Of a stretch of DNA of 57,936 bases, positions 44,788 to 51,919 are shown piece after piece. The DNA lies in NCBI GenBank assembly GCA_018969015.1, contig JAGWZE010000023.1, positions 1 to 57,936 on the forward strand, given 5' to 3'. Position 1 is the stretch's first letter. Every line of letters begins with the position of its first letter. Under the pieces are notes generated by a model. The model saw only the letters and a program-made list of their open reading frames with translations, did not search any database and was not told the DNA's origin. Source of the stretch: Alphaproteobacteria bacterium (GTDB lineage Bacteria > Pseudomonadota > Alphaproteobacteria > Caulobacterales > Aquidulcibacteraceae). Made by a program: the position numbers and the translations under genes.

Positions 44788-45458
44788 TTCGCCACCGCGC
44801 TCACTGAAACGCGTTCGTCGCTGCTGCGCGTCGCATGGGTCTGGCCGCCTTGGCGGTAGCGCTCCAGAACGACCGCGCGGCGCGTGGCGTCGGCCGGGTC
44901 GGTGGCGCGTGGCGCCATGAGGTCAGCCGGATCCGCGATCATCGCCGCGAGGTTCGCCTGGGTCGCGCACCCGAAGCCGCTCCACGGCTTGTTGCTCCAG
45001 GAGATCGCCAGATTCTCCCCGCCGAGACTGGGGCATGCGGGGGCTTCGGCTTCATAGCGCACGAATCCGAGCAGGAGCGGCGCGCCCGGCCCGCCGGTGT
45101 CGTACGTCGAGAACGAGATTGCTTCGGGAATGACACCGAGCTCGTCGAGATACGCGCGGACGGTCTGCACCATCTGCGAACGCGCGCCAGACGGCGCCGA
45201 CATCGTCATCGGGCCGTGGCCGGTGAGGCGATATTCCGTGGCGAAGGCCTCGATTTCGCGCAGCGTTTCGTCCGCGAGGACGCCGTCGGCGATCGAGACC
45301 TGAAGCTTCGCGTCGACCTGCTCGACCTTGATCCGGTGCGTGTCGGCGACGGTCGGCGCAGGGTGTCCGGAGGGGCCCGTCGGCGCCGTCGTGGCGCAGG
45401 CGGCGGTCGCGAGGCTCAGCAGCGCGGCGAGGCCGGCGGGGCGAAGGGACGGGCTCAT
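44784..45458 (-). CDS. cpaD: CpaD-family pilus assembly lipoprotein
   Basis: A 224-residue protein with lipobox ATAAC (Cys ~21). Conserved CpaD blocks follow: RIKVEQVDAKLQVSIADG, and CPSLGGENLAISWSNKPWSGFGCATQANLAAMIADPADL (cited by positions ~140-180). It is an outer-membrane factor assisting the CpaC secretin. Four-base overlaps join it to both cpaC and cpaE. Confidence 0.93.
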   Translation of the reverse strand: MSPSLRPAGLAALLSLATAACATTAPTGPSGHPAPTVADTHRIKVEQVDAKLQVSIADGVLADETLREIEAFATEYRLTGHGPMTMSAPSGARSQMVQTVRAYLDELGVIPEAISFSTYDTGGPGAPLLLGFVRYEAEAPACPSLGGENLAISWSNKPWSGFGCATQANLAAMIADPADLMAPRATDPADATRRAVVLERYRQGGQTHATRSSDERVSVSAVAK

Positions 45459-47155
45459 GGGCGCGAACTCCCGGAAGTGGGGCGCGGTGGCGGCGCCGCG
45501 AGGGTGAGCTTGTCGCCGGCGGACGCGGGCGTGGACGGCGGCGCGCGCTCGGGCAGCAGGAAGCCGAGCGGGCCGAGAAGCCGTCGATCGCCGACGTCGG
45601 CCGCGGGGTTCTTGTAGACCTGGTTGAGGCGGCCGCGGAAATTCGCGGAGAGATCGTCCGGGTTCGCGAAGCCGTCGGCGGGCGTGCGGATCTTGTCGGG
45701 GCTCGTCGCCTTCACGAGGTAGGGCGTGACGATGATGACGAGCTCGGTCTCGTTGTTCACGAAGTCGCGCGAGCGGAACAGCGTCCCGAGCACGGGAAGA
45801 TCCTTCGCGCCGGGCGTGCCCTCGAGCACGTGGCGCGTGCGCTCCTGGATCAGCCCCGCCATCACCAGCGCGCTGCCGGACGGCATCTCTACGGTCGTTT
45901 CCGCACGGCGCACCTGCAGCGAGGGCACCGAAATCCCGTTCGTGACGATCGAGCCTTCGCTCGTGATCTCGGAGACTTCCGTCGCCATCTTCAGCGAGAT
46001 GCGCCCTGGCGACAGCACGACGGGCGTAAACGCGAGACCCACGCCGAACGGCTTGAACTCGATCGTGAGCTTGCCGTCCTCCGCGGCGACGGGAATGGGG
46101 AATTCGCCGCCGGCCAGGAATTTCGCGGCTTCGCCGGACACCGCGGTGAGGTTCGGTTCGGCGAGCACGCGCAACAGGCCGACGCGTTCGAACGCCTCGA
46201 TCGAGGCGTCGACTTTGCGGTTCGTCAGCGTGCGGCCGGGGCCGAAAGTTTCCTGCGGCACCCGCACGCCCGCCACCGGGCCCTCGACATAGTCGAGCGC
46301 GTAGCCGCCGACGCCGGCCGCGGTCGGCGGCGCATTGTAGGCGTTGGAGCCGGGGAAGGAGAGGCTTTGCGGCTGCAGCACCGTATCGGCCGTGCCGCCC
46401 GAGGCCGACAAGCCGCCGAGCGCCCGGCCCGAAACGGCGAAGCCGTTGGCGGTCGCCACCTTCACGAACGTATCGTCCGGAAGCAGCTGGTTGAGCATGT
46501 CCTCGGCGTTCAGATTGACGCCGAGCTGCTTCACCAAGCTGCGGCTCATCTCGACGACGCGCACCTTCACCAGAACCTGCTCTTCGCTTTCCACGGTGAG
46601 CAGATTGACGATCGGGCTCGAGGCTTGGCCGGCGGGCGCGCCGGTCCCAGGATCATTGGCGATGAAGCGCGTGGCGATCTGGCCGATGCGATCGCTTTCC
46701 GCCGCGCTCCTCGCCGTGCCGGACAGCACGATCGAGCCGTTCACGGCCTGAACCTTGACGCGCGCGCTGGGCGTGGCCTGGCGGATGAGATCGGAGAGCG
46801 CGCGCACGTCGGGTTCGACGCGCACTTCGAAATTGCCGATCTGGCGCCCGTTGGCGTCGAAGAAGAAGACGTTCGTCTGCCCGATCTTGCGCCCGATCAG
46901 ATAGGCGCGGCGGGCGGTCCGCACGATCGCGTCGGCGACGTTGGGATCCGAGAGCAGCACATCGCGGGCGTCTGCCGGCAGATCGATCACGGCCGCCTTG
47001 CCGAGACCGAGGACGATGTTGCGCGAGGCGGCGCTTTGTCCGCCGGAATCGACGCGCGGCGCGACGGATTGCGCGGAGGCCGCAATGGGCGTGACGCCGG
47101 TGGCGACAGCCAGCGCGGCGGCGAGGGCGCGTGTGGCGGGGGAGGGCCGCTTCAT
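45455..47155 (-). CDS. cpaC: Pilus secretin CpaC/RcpA
   Basis: A 566-residue outer-membrane secretin. A signal peptide (to ~AASAQ) is followed by the pilus N-terminal domain (SRNIVLGLGKAAVIDLPADA), a BON-like region, and the secretin domain (about 250-480: VSGEAAKFLAGGEFPIPV, ETTVEMPSGSALVMAGLIQE). It forms the ring through which the Flp pilus exits. Overlaps cpaB and cpaD by 4 bases each. Confidence 0.95.
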   Translation of the reverse strand: MKRPSPATRALAAALAVATGVTPIAASAQSVAPRVDSGGQSAASRNIVLGLGKAAVIDLPADARDVLLSDPNVADAIVRTARRAYLIGRKIGQTNVFFFDANGRQIGNFEVRVEPDVRALSDLIRQATPSARVKVQAVNGSIVLSGTARSAAESDRIGQIATRFIANDPGTGAPAGQASSPIVNLLTVESEEQVLVKVRVVEMSRSLVKQLGVNLNAEDMLNQLLPDDTFVKVATANGFAVSGRALGGLSASGGTADTVLQPQSLSFPGSNAYNAPPTAAGVGGYALDYVEGPVAGVRVPQETFGPGRTLTNRKVDASIEAFERVGLLRVLAEPNLTAVSGEAAKFLAGGEFPIPVAAEDGKLTIEFKPFGVGLAFTPVVLSPGRISLKMATEVSEITSEGSIVTNGISVPSLQVRRAETTVEMPSGSALVMAGLIQERTRHVLEGTPGAKDLPVLGTLFRSRDFVNNETELVIIVTPYLVKATSPDKIRTPADGFANPDDLSANFRGRLNQVYKNPAADVGDRRLLGPLGFLLPERAPPSTPASAGDKLTLAAPPPRPTSGSSRP

Positions 47156-47982
47156 CGTGGCGCCCCCGAACTTGCGGCGGCAGCTGTTTCGACGCGCCCG
47201 AAGGCGTGGATGCGGACGCCGCCGGCGTCCTGGATTCCCTGATCGAGCGCGCGCACGCCGGGGCGACGCGCGCTGTCGAGGCGCCCGTCGCTGGGCTCGA
47301 TCGCGCGCAGGGCGAGGGTAATGTCCCCGATCTTGCGGGCGAGGGCGAAGGTCTCCGCATCGCGCGGGCTAAGCTCGAGGGTCGCGACCGTGCCTTCCGA
47401 AGGTTTCGGTTCGCCATCGGCAGGGCGGATCTCGGAGCCGAACGAAAGCACGCGCACGTTTTCGAGGATGACGTCGCTGCGCGCTTCGCCGGGGCCGCGG
47501 CCGTCGGCGGATTCGATCTTGCGCGCCAGGATCACGTCCACGCGATCGCCGGGTCCGATGAAGTTGGCGGCGGCCGTTTCCGGCGTGATCGGCAACGCGA
47601 TCGCGCGATAGCCCGGGCGGATCGTCGCCGCGAACAGGCCCTGGTCGCCGCGCTTCACGAGCCGCCGCGCCGTGATCGGTTCGCCGGCCTGGATGTCGAG
47701 GCGCGCCACGGCGCCGGTGTAGGTTTCGAGCGCCTTCGGGTCCGCGGCCTGGGTGATGAAGGCGCCGTTGACGCCGTTCGCGGGCCAGTTCGTCCAGGTG
47801 AGCATGTCGGCTTGGGCCGCGACGCCGGCCGGAATGTCCTTGGCCGCGATCAGCACCATCGGCCCTTCGACCGCGGTCGGCGTGGCCGCCGGCGCCGAGC
47901 CCGAGGCGTTGCGGACGAGCAGCAGGGCGCCCAACGCCGCAAGCAGCGCGACCGCCAGGATTACAATTCGCTGCACCGACAT
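47152..47982 (-). CDS. cpaB: Flp pilus assembly protein CpaB/RcpC
   Basis: A 276-residue protein with an N-terminal membrane segment (RIVILAVALLAALGALLLVRNA), then a SAF domain (MVLIAAKDIPAGVAAQADML) and the RcpC-type ALPITPETAAANFIGPGDRVDVI. It is a periplasmic partner of the secretin, possibly binding peptidoglycan. It begins a run of overlapping genes down to tadB. A near-match to a CtrA site lies 53 bases upstream. Confidence 0.94.
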   Translation of the reverse strand: MSVQRIVILAVALLAALGALLLVRNASGSAPAATPTAVEGPMVLIAAKDIPAGVAAQADMLTWTNWPANGVNGAFITQAADPKALETYTGAVARLDIQAGEPITARRLVKRGDQGLFAATIRPGYRAIALPITPETAAANFIGPGDRVDVILARKIESADGRGPGEARSDVILENVRVLSFGSEIRPADGEPKPSEGTVATLELSPRDAETFALARKIGDITLALRAIEPSDGRLDSARRPGVRALDQGIQDAGGVRIHAFGRVETAAAASSGAPR

Positions 47983-48034
47983 TGATCGACCTTCGAAGCG
48001 CTAGAGCGTCGGTCGCAGGTCATCACCAACGTGC

Positions 48035-48049
48035 CTAAGGTGAAGTTAA
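48035..48049 (-). promoter_or_regulatory. CtrA-like site upstream of cpaB
   Basis: On the minus strand: TTAA, 7 bases (CTTCACC), TTAG, one base from the TTAA-N7-TTAA consensus of the alphaproteobacterial cell-cycle regulator CtrA. It lies in the cpaA-cpaB gap. Caulobacter pilus genes are under CtrA, which supports but does not prove the reading. Confidence 0.42.
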
Positions 48050-48059
48050 CGCCAGTCGA

Positions 48060-48557
48060 TCAAAATAAAGCCTTGGCAATCCATGCATTTGGCAGCGCCG
48101 CGAGGGCCCCGGCGCAGATCGCGACGCCGTAGGGGATTCCGCGATTCGGAGAGAGCAGCCGGTTCATGAAGGCCGGCCCCGTCGGGCTGGGCTGCGCGAC
48201 GCGCCGCGCGGCGAGCGCGACCATGGCCAGGACGCCGCCGGCGATCGTGGTCCAGACGATGAAGCTCGGCGTCGCTTTCAGGCCGAGCCAGAGGCACGCC
48301 GCGGCGATCAGCTTGGCGTCGCCGCCGCCCATCACGTTGAGTTGGAAGAGGATGAACACGACGACCAGCGCCGCAACGCCATAGGCAATTTGCAGGGCGA
48401 TGGCGGTGGGGAGGGCGCCAGCGGCGAACGCGGCGGCCGGGAACGCAACGGCGAGCGCGATCGAGATCCAGTTGGGAATCGTCATCGTGGCGATGTCGCT
48501 CACGGCGGCGGCGAGCAGCAGCCCGCAAAAGAAGCCGAGTATGGCGAGTTCGACCAT
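48060..48557 (-). CDS. cpaA: Prepilin peptidase CpaA/TadV
   Basis: A 165-residue A24-family aspartic peptidase with about five membrane helices. The two catalytic aspartates are in AAVSDIATMTIPNW (near residue 21) and GGGDAKLIAA. It cleaves the leader of Flp pilins and TadE/F-type pseudopilins. It lies ~90 bases downstream of the first-listed pilin and 77 bases upstream of cpaB. Confidence 0.94.
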   Translation of the reverse strand: MVELAILGFFCGLLLAAAVSDIATMTIPNWISIALAVAFPAAAFAAGALPTAIALQIAYGVAALVVVFILFQLNVMGGGDAKLIAAACLWLGLKATPSFIVWTTIAGGVLAMVALAARRVAQPSPTGPAFMNRLLSPNRGIPYGVAICAGALAALPNAWIAKALF

Positions 48558-48648
48558 GATGCGCGCGTCCTACTGTCGCGGATGAACTCGACAATGCCGC
48601 ACAGGCGTAAACGAGCGGTTGCGCCGCATCGGACGCCCGCCGGCGACG

Positions 48649-48822
48649 TCAGGGCGACGCGGCGACCTTGTCGGCGACGGTCTTGAGCTGGGAATTCACG
48701 GTCGAGCCGAACAGCGTCGCGCCTGCGACGACGGCGATGGCGAGGATCGCGGCGATGACGGCGTATTCGATGGCCGTGGCGCCGTCTTTGGAGCGCGCGA
48801 AGGAAAGAAGCGTGCGGCGCAT
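48649..48822 (-). CDS. Flp-family pilin, divergent copy
   Basis: A 57-residue prepilin: basic leader MRRTLLSFARSKDG, cleavage after Gly, then ATAIEYAVIAAILAIAVVAGA. The Glu-Tyr pair is the Flp motif. It differs clearly from the other two pilins in leader and C-terminus (SQLKTVADKVAASP), so it may be a minor pilin. It is nearest to cpaA. It lacks the shared leader hairpin and instead follows the GC-rich stem at 48869. Confidence 0.92.
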   Translation of the reverse strand: MRRTLLSFARSKDGATAIEYAVIAAILAIAVVAGATLFGSTVNSQLKTVADKVAASP

Positions 48823-48868
48823 GGGATCCCCGTTACTGCGCGGCGAAAGGCACCGCGAGAAAGACGCA

Positions 48869-48896
48869 GCGCGCGCGGGAGGTCTCCCGCGCGCGC
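48869..48896 (-). terminator. GC-rich hairpin after the middle pilin
   Basis: GCGCGCGCGGGAG and its complement lie back to back, 18 bases past the stop of the middle pilin. The U-tract (TGCGTCTTTCT) is weak, so it may attenuate rather than stop transcription, giving high pilin and lower downstream expression. Confidence 0.6.
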
Positions 48897-48913
48897 CGTC
48901 TTGCTTCGGGAAA

Positions 48914-49102
48914 TTACTTCGCAGCCGCACCGCCCGCGGCCGAAACCTTGCCGGCGACGTCGGTGAACTTGGCGGAGACGTTGTTGCCGAGCGTCGTGGC
49001 GCCGGCGATGATCACCACGCCGATGAGGCCAGCGATCAGCGCGTATTCGATCGCCGTCGCGCCGTCTTCGTTTTTGCGGAACTGAGCGAAAAGCTTCTTC
49101 AT
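48914..49102 (-). CDS. pilA: Flp-family pilin, duplicated copy 1
   Basis: A 62-residue prepilin: MKKLFAQFRKNEDG, cleavage, then ATAIEYALIAGLIGVVIIAGA. The body is nearly identical to the copy at 49635, differing only in a leader residue (F/L) and the last residues (AAAK vs AAATP). GGAG lies 6 bases from ATG 49102. The two genes also share their upstream leader, so they are a recent duplication. Likely a major pilin. Confidence 0.95.
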   Translation of the reverse strand: MKKLFAQFRKNEDGATAIEYALIAGLIGVVIIAGATTLGNNVSAKFTDVAGKVSAAGGAAAK

Positions 49103-49116
49103 GTGGTGCTCCATTT

Positions 49117-49161
49117 CGTCGAGTGCTTGTGGCTGCCCGGCGGCGGTCGTCGCACTCGACG
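49117..49161 (-). promoter_or_regulatory. Leader hairpin of pilin copy 1
   Basis: In the transcript, CGTCGAGTGC and GCACTCGACG pair as a 10-bp stem around a ~25-base loop containing CCGGGCAGCC. It ends about 14 bases before the pilin start codon, next to the ribosome site. The same stem and loop core occur before pilin copy 2 (49842-49890). Confidence 0.7.
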
Positions 49162-49196
49162 TCCCTCCGGACATGCACCCTTATACGTGGCGCCAC

Positions 49197-49224
49197 TTAA
49201 AACGCGGTTCACAAGCGTAGTTAA
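49197..49224 (-). promoter_or_regulatory. Probable promoter/operator of pilin copy 1
   Basis: Two TTAA motifs start 24 bp apart. They align with the outer two of three TTAA motifs, each 12 bp apart, before copy 2. A TATAAG ten-box-like sequence follows on the minus strand at about 49183-49188. The spacing is N8, not the N7 of the CtrA consensus, so the binding factor is uncertain. Confidence 0.45.
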
Positions 49225-49560
49225 TTCTAGATGACCATAAATCGAATAAAATTGCGCGATCAAGTAGAGCTGTTTAGACGCGGGATCGACCCTGTAATGA
49301 GGCTCTCTTTATTCAATCTGCGCGCGTGAACGCGTCGTCCCATTTTGAAACACCGTTCCCGGGAAAGTGAAATTCAGGACTTTTGTCTTGTCGAATGCGG
49401 TCTTCGCTCGTGCTTGTCTTGCCGTCCGCAAATCATCACGGTGTGCCGCACGGCTGCGGGAAGTCGCCGGGCGTCTGAGACAAGCCAGTGAGGTTTTGGT
49501 CCTGCGGAGGGTGAATCCGCCTCTCGGCGTCGTGCGCCGCTAGCCGTCTGCAGGCGGGGA
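49225..49560. other. AT-richer non-coding stretch between the duplicated pilins
   Basis: About 330 bases with no supportable gene. The part to ~49430 is visibly richer in A and T than the rest of the window (runs such as AATAAAATTG and CTCTTTATTC). Being upstream of a highly expressed pilin, it may hold activator or nucleoid-protein sites; no specific motif is recognised. Confidence 0.5.
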
Positions 49561-49570
49561 CAAGGTTTCC

Positions 49571-49608
49571 AAAAAAGAAAGCGCGCGCGAGCCGGGGCCC
49601 GCGCGCGC
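49571..49608 (-). terminator. Rho-independent terminator of pilin copy 2
   Basis: GCGCGCGC / GCGCGCGC arms with an inner GGGCCCCGGCTC, followed on the minus strand by TTTCTTTTTT. It begins 26 bases past the stop of the pilin at 49635, so that gene should be transcribed on its own. Confidence 0.8.
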
Positions 49609-49634
49609 CATGCGCTTACGGAGGATGCGTCGAC

Positions 49635-49826
49635 TTACGGCGTGGCCGCCGCGCCGCCCGCCGCCGAGACTTTGCCCGCGACGTCGGTGAACTTGGCGGA
49701 CACGTTGTTGCCGAGCGTCGTGGCGCCCGCGATGATGACCACGCCGATGAGGCCGGCGATCAGCGCGTATTCGATCGCCGTGGCGCCGTCTTCGTTTTTG
49801 CGGAACTGAGCGAGAAGCTTTTTCAT
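49635..49826 (-). CDS. Flp-family pilin, duplicated copy 2
   Basis: A 63-residue prepilin: MKKLLAQFRKNEDG, cleavage, then ATAIEYALIAGLIGVVIIAGA and NNVSAKFTDVAGKVSAAGG. Nearly identical to copy 1. Its own terminator and promoter-like upstream region suggest an independent transcript. Two almost equal pilins could give dosage or allow strain-level variation. Confidence 0.94.
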   Translation of the reverse strand: MKKLLAQFRKNEDGATAIEYALIAGLIGVVIIAGATTLGNNVSAKFTDVAGKVSAAGGAAATP

Positions 49827-49841
49827 TGGGAGGGCTCCATG

Positions 49842-49890
49842 TTCGTCGAGTGCTTTTTGGCTGCCCGGTGCTGGTCGCCGCACTCGACAA
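49842..49890 (-). promoter_or_regulatory. Leader hairpin of pilin copy 2
   Basis: GTCGAGTGC pairs with GCACTCGAC, extended by a U.G pair where copy 1 has C-G. The loop has the same CGACC...CCGGGCAGCC core. It lies just upstream of the ribosome site. Retention of both stem strands and the loop in two copies suggests function, though the duplication may simply be young. Confidence 0.68.
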
Positions 49891-49924
49891 CCGTCCGAAC
49901 ACTGAGGACCCTACGCCGTCTCGC

Positions 49925-49952
49925 TTAAGCCCGGATTTAAAGAAGTGGTTAA
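49925..49952 (-). promoter_or_regulatory. Three phased TTAA motifs before pilin copy 2
   Basis: TTAA begins at 49925, 49937 and 49949, each separated by exactly 8 bases. The flanks (TTAAG toward the gene, GAATTAA away) match those before copy 1. They lie about 100-125 bases from the start codon, between the pilin and the divergent gene at 50186, so either gene could be controlled. Confidence 0.45.
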
Positions 49953-50185
49953 TTCCGGCTTATCGTAATCGCGAAAATCACATCAACTTTGGGTGACTTC
50001 GCTTCAGCTTTCGCTCTTTTGTCTATGCATGCGGCGTTACAGCGCTCGCCAGGGCGGATTTTGCCGCGCCATCCTTAAGCGCGGCGGCGACAGCGTGAAC
50101 GAGGCGTGCATGTGCGTCGCCGGTTCGGCCCGCGCGCAGGCGCCCCGTTAAGCCTAGTGCAACCCGCCGGGCTTAGCGTCGGGGC

Positions 50186-50725
50186 ATGACTGGTTCGTTC
50201 CGCACTTCGCGCATCGCCGCCCCGGCTCTGGCCGCCGCGCTCGTCCTCGCCCTGGTCGCGAGTCCCGCCGCGCACGCCGATGGGCCGGCGCCCGGCGACG
50301 GCAAGCGCCGCGCGGCGCCGACGCCGGCTTCGGCCGCGGCGCCGGCCACGGCCATGCCGGAATTCCGGATCGCGATCGATCAGGCGCGCGCCGTCGCGTC
50401 GCCTGGCCCGGTGAGGGGCGTGGTCATCGGCAATCCCAGCATCGCCGGTGTCACGGTGCAGAACGAGCGCCTCGTGTTCGTCACCGGCCGCTCCTATGGC
50501 TCCACGAACCTCATTCTCATCGGCGATCGCGGACCGATCTTCCAGGGCCGAATTACCGTCGTGTCCGATGAATCCAACGCCGTGATCGTGACCAAGGGCG
50601 CATGGAGCGTGCGCTACGATTGCACGCCCGAGTGCAAGCGCCGGCCAGATCCGTCAGATGAGCCCAGCGCGTTCAGCTCGACGATGGGCGCGATCACCGC
50701 GCGCGCGGGCGCGGCGTCTCAATAA
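50186..50725 (+). CDS. Solo pilus/secretin N-terminal-domain protein
   Basis: A 179-residue secreted protein with a Sec signal to ~HADG (residue 33) and an Ala/Pro-rich linker. A single domain (about 58-130) like the N-terminal domain of CpaC follows: GPVRGVVIGNPSIAGVTVQNERLVFVTGRSYGSTNLILIGDRG, given by position. There is no secretin domain. It diverges from the pilins and precedes two TadE-type genes, so it probably belongs to the Tad system, perhaps as a secretin adaptor. Two cysteines (CTPEC) near the C-terminus may form a disulfide. Confidence 0.83.
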   Translation: MTGSFRTSRIAAPALAAALVLALVASPAAHADGPAPGDGKRRAAPTPASAAAPATAMPEFRIAIDQARAVASPGPVRGVVIGNPSIAGVTVQNERLVFVTGRSYGSTNLILIGDRGPIFQGRITVVSDESNAVIVTKGAWSVRYDCTPECKRRPDPSDEPSAFSSTMGAITARAGAASQ

Positions 50726-50770
50726 GGCGTTCACCACACTTCTTGGCGGAATATTGAGAGGCGGCGCCGC

Positions 50771-51337
50771 ATGCTTTCGGGCATGACGGCGCAACCCAGA
50801 CGGTCCTTCTTCCAATGGCGCAAGCCGCTTCGGAAGTTCGCGCGCGCGCGGCGCGGCGCGACGGCCGTCGAGTTCGCGCTGGTGGCGGGCCCGTTCTTCT
50901 TCCTGATGTTCGGCATCATCGAGACCGCCATCATCTATTTCGCGCAGACGTCGCTCGACATGGCGATGACGCGCGCGCAGCGGGAAATCCGCACCAACGC
51001 CGCCCAGAACAAGAACATCACGCAGTCGCAGTTCAAACAGATGGTGTGCGACGGCTTCACGCAGTTCGTCGCTGCGGATTGCCAGAGCCGCCTCTGGGTC
51101 GATGTCGATTCCTTCAAGAGCCTGGCGGGCGTCACGGTCTCGCCGCCAATGGTCAACGGGAAGGTCACCCCGGCCGACCTCTCCTATAGTCCCGGCGCGC
51201 CGGACGACATCGTGCTGATCCGTCTCTACTACGCCTGGGACGTGCAGACGCCGATGTTCGACAAGCTTTTGGGCAACATGGCCGATGGCCGCCGACTGCT
51301 GATTTCCCAGCGCCTCATCCGCAACGAGCCGTCCTGA
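50771..51337 (+). CDS. tadE: TadE-family pseudopilin
   Basis: A 188-residue protein. The N-terminal basic segment and RRGATAVEFALVAGPFFFLMFGIIE form the TadE-type prepilin-like helix, to be cleaved by CpaA or a relative. The rest is a periplasmic domain with CDGFTQFVAADC, a possible disulfide pair. ATG 50771 has GAGAGG upstream; ATG 50783 is possible. Its stop is 1 base before the next start. Confidence 0.9.
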   Translation: MLSGMTAQPRRSFFQWRKPLRKFARARRGATAVEFALVAGPFFFLMFGIIETAIIYFAQTSLDMAMTRAQREIRTNAAQNKNITQSQFKQMVCDGFTQFVAADCQSRLWVDVDSFKSLAGVTVSPPMVNGKVTPADLSYSPGAPDDIVLIRLYYAWDVQTPMFDKLLGNMADGRRLLISQRLIRNEPS

Positions 51338-51338
51338 G

Positions 51339-51875
51339 ATGCGCCTTCTTCGCTCCTTCGCGCGCGACACACGCGCCTCTGCCGGCGTCGAGTTTGCGCT
51401 GATCGCGCCGGGCATGATCGCCATGCTGTTCGGCATGATCGAAGTCAACGAGCTGATCATCGCGAACAACCGCACGCTGATGGTCGCAAGTTCCGTGGCC
51501 GACGTCGCCTCGCGCTCCACCTCGATCAAGGACGCCGATGTCAGCGGCCTCTTCGAAGCGGCGGGCACGGTGATGTATCCGGGCTCGAAGGATAGCCTGA
51601 AGCTGCGCCTGAGTTCGGTCGCGGTCACCGGCGCCGGGAAGGGGACCGTGCAGTGGAGCGACGCGCGCTCCTATTCTCCCTATTCGCCGGGGTCCAATCT
51701 CACGCTGCCGGACACGGTCGAAAATCCCTGCACCGGCCCCTCGATCATCTACGCCGAGGCCGAATTCACGTACGTTTCGCCGGTGGGCATGGTCCTGGGC
51801 GTCAAGCCGTACGCGCTCAAGCAGCAGGTGGTGATGTGCCCGCGCGTCGTGGACAACGTCTCGCGCATCGCGTGA
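51339..51875 (+). CDS. Second TadE/TadG-like pseudopilin
   Basis: A 178-residue protein with the pseudopilin helix RASAGVEFALIAPGMIAMLFGMIE and a periplasmic domain holding two cysteines (NPCTGPS and VMCPRV). It follows tadE by one base, so the pair is translationally linked. It lacks the long von Willebrand domain of classical TadG, so it is a TadE/F-type minor pseudopilin. Confidence 0.87.
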   Translation: MRLLRSFARDTRASAGVEFALIAPGMIAMLFGMIEVNELIIANNRTLMVASSVADVASRSTSIKDADVSGLFEAAGTVMYPGSKDSLKLRLSSVAVTGAGKGTVQWSDARSYSPYSPGSNLTLPDTVENPCTGPSIIYAEAEFTYVSPVGMVLGVKPYALKQQVVMCPRVVDNVSRIA

Positions 51876-51919
51876 CGCGAGGCCATTGACGCCGCCGACG
51901 CATCGGTGAAAAGAAGGCG

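Noticed and set aside
49197-49952. Canonical CtrA boxes at the pilin promoters
   Set aside because: The TTAA pairs are spaced by 8 or 20 bases, not 7, so they are listed only as possible regulatory motifs.
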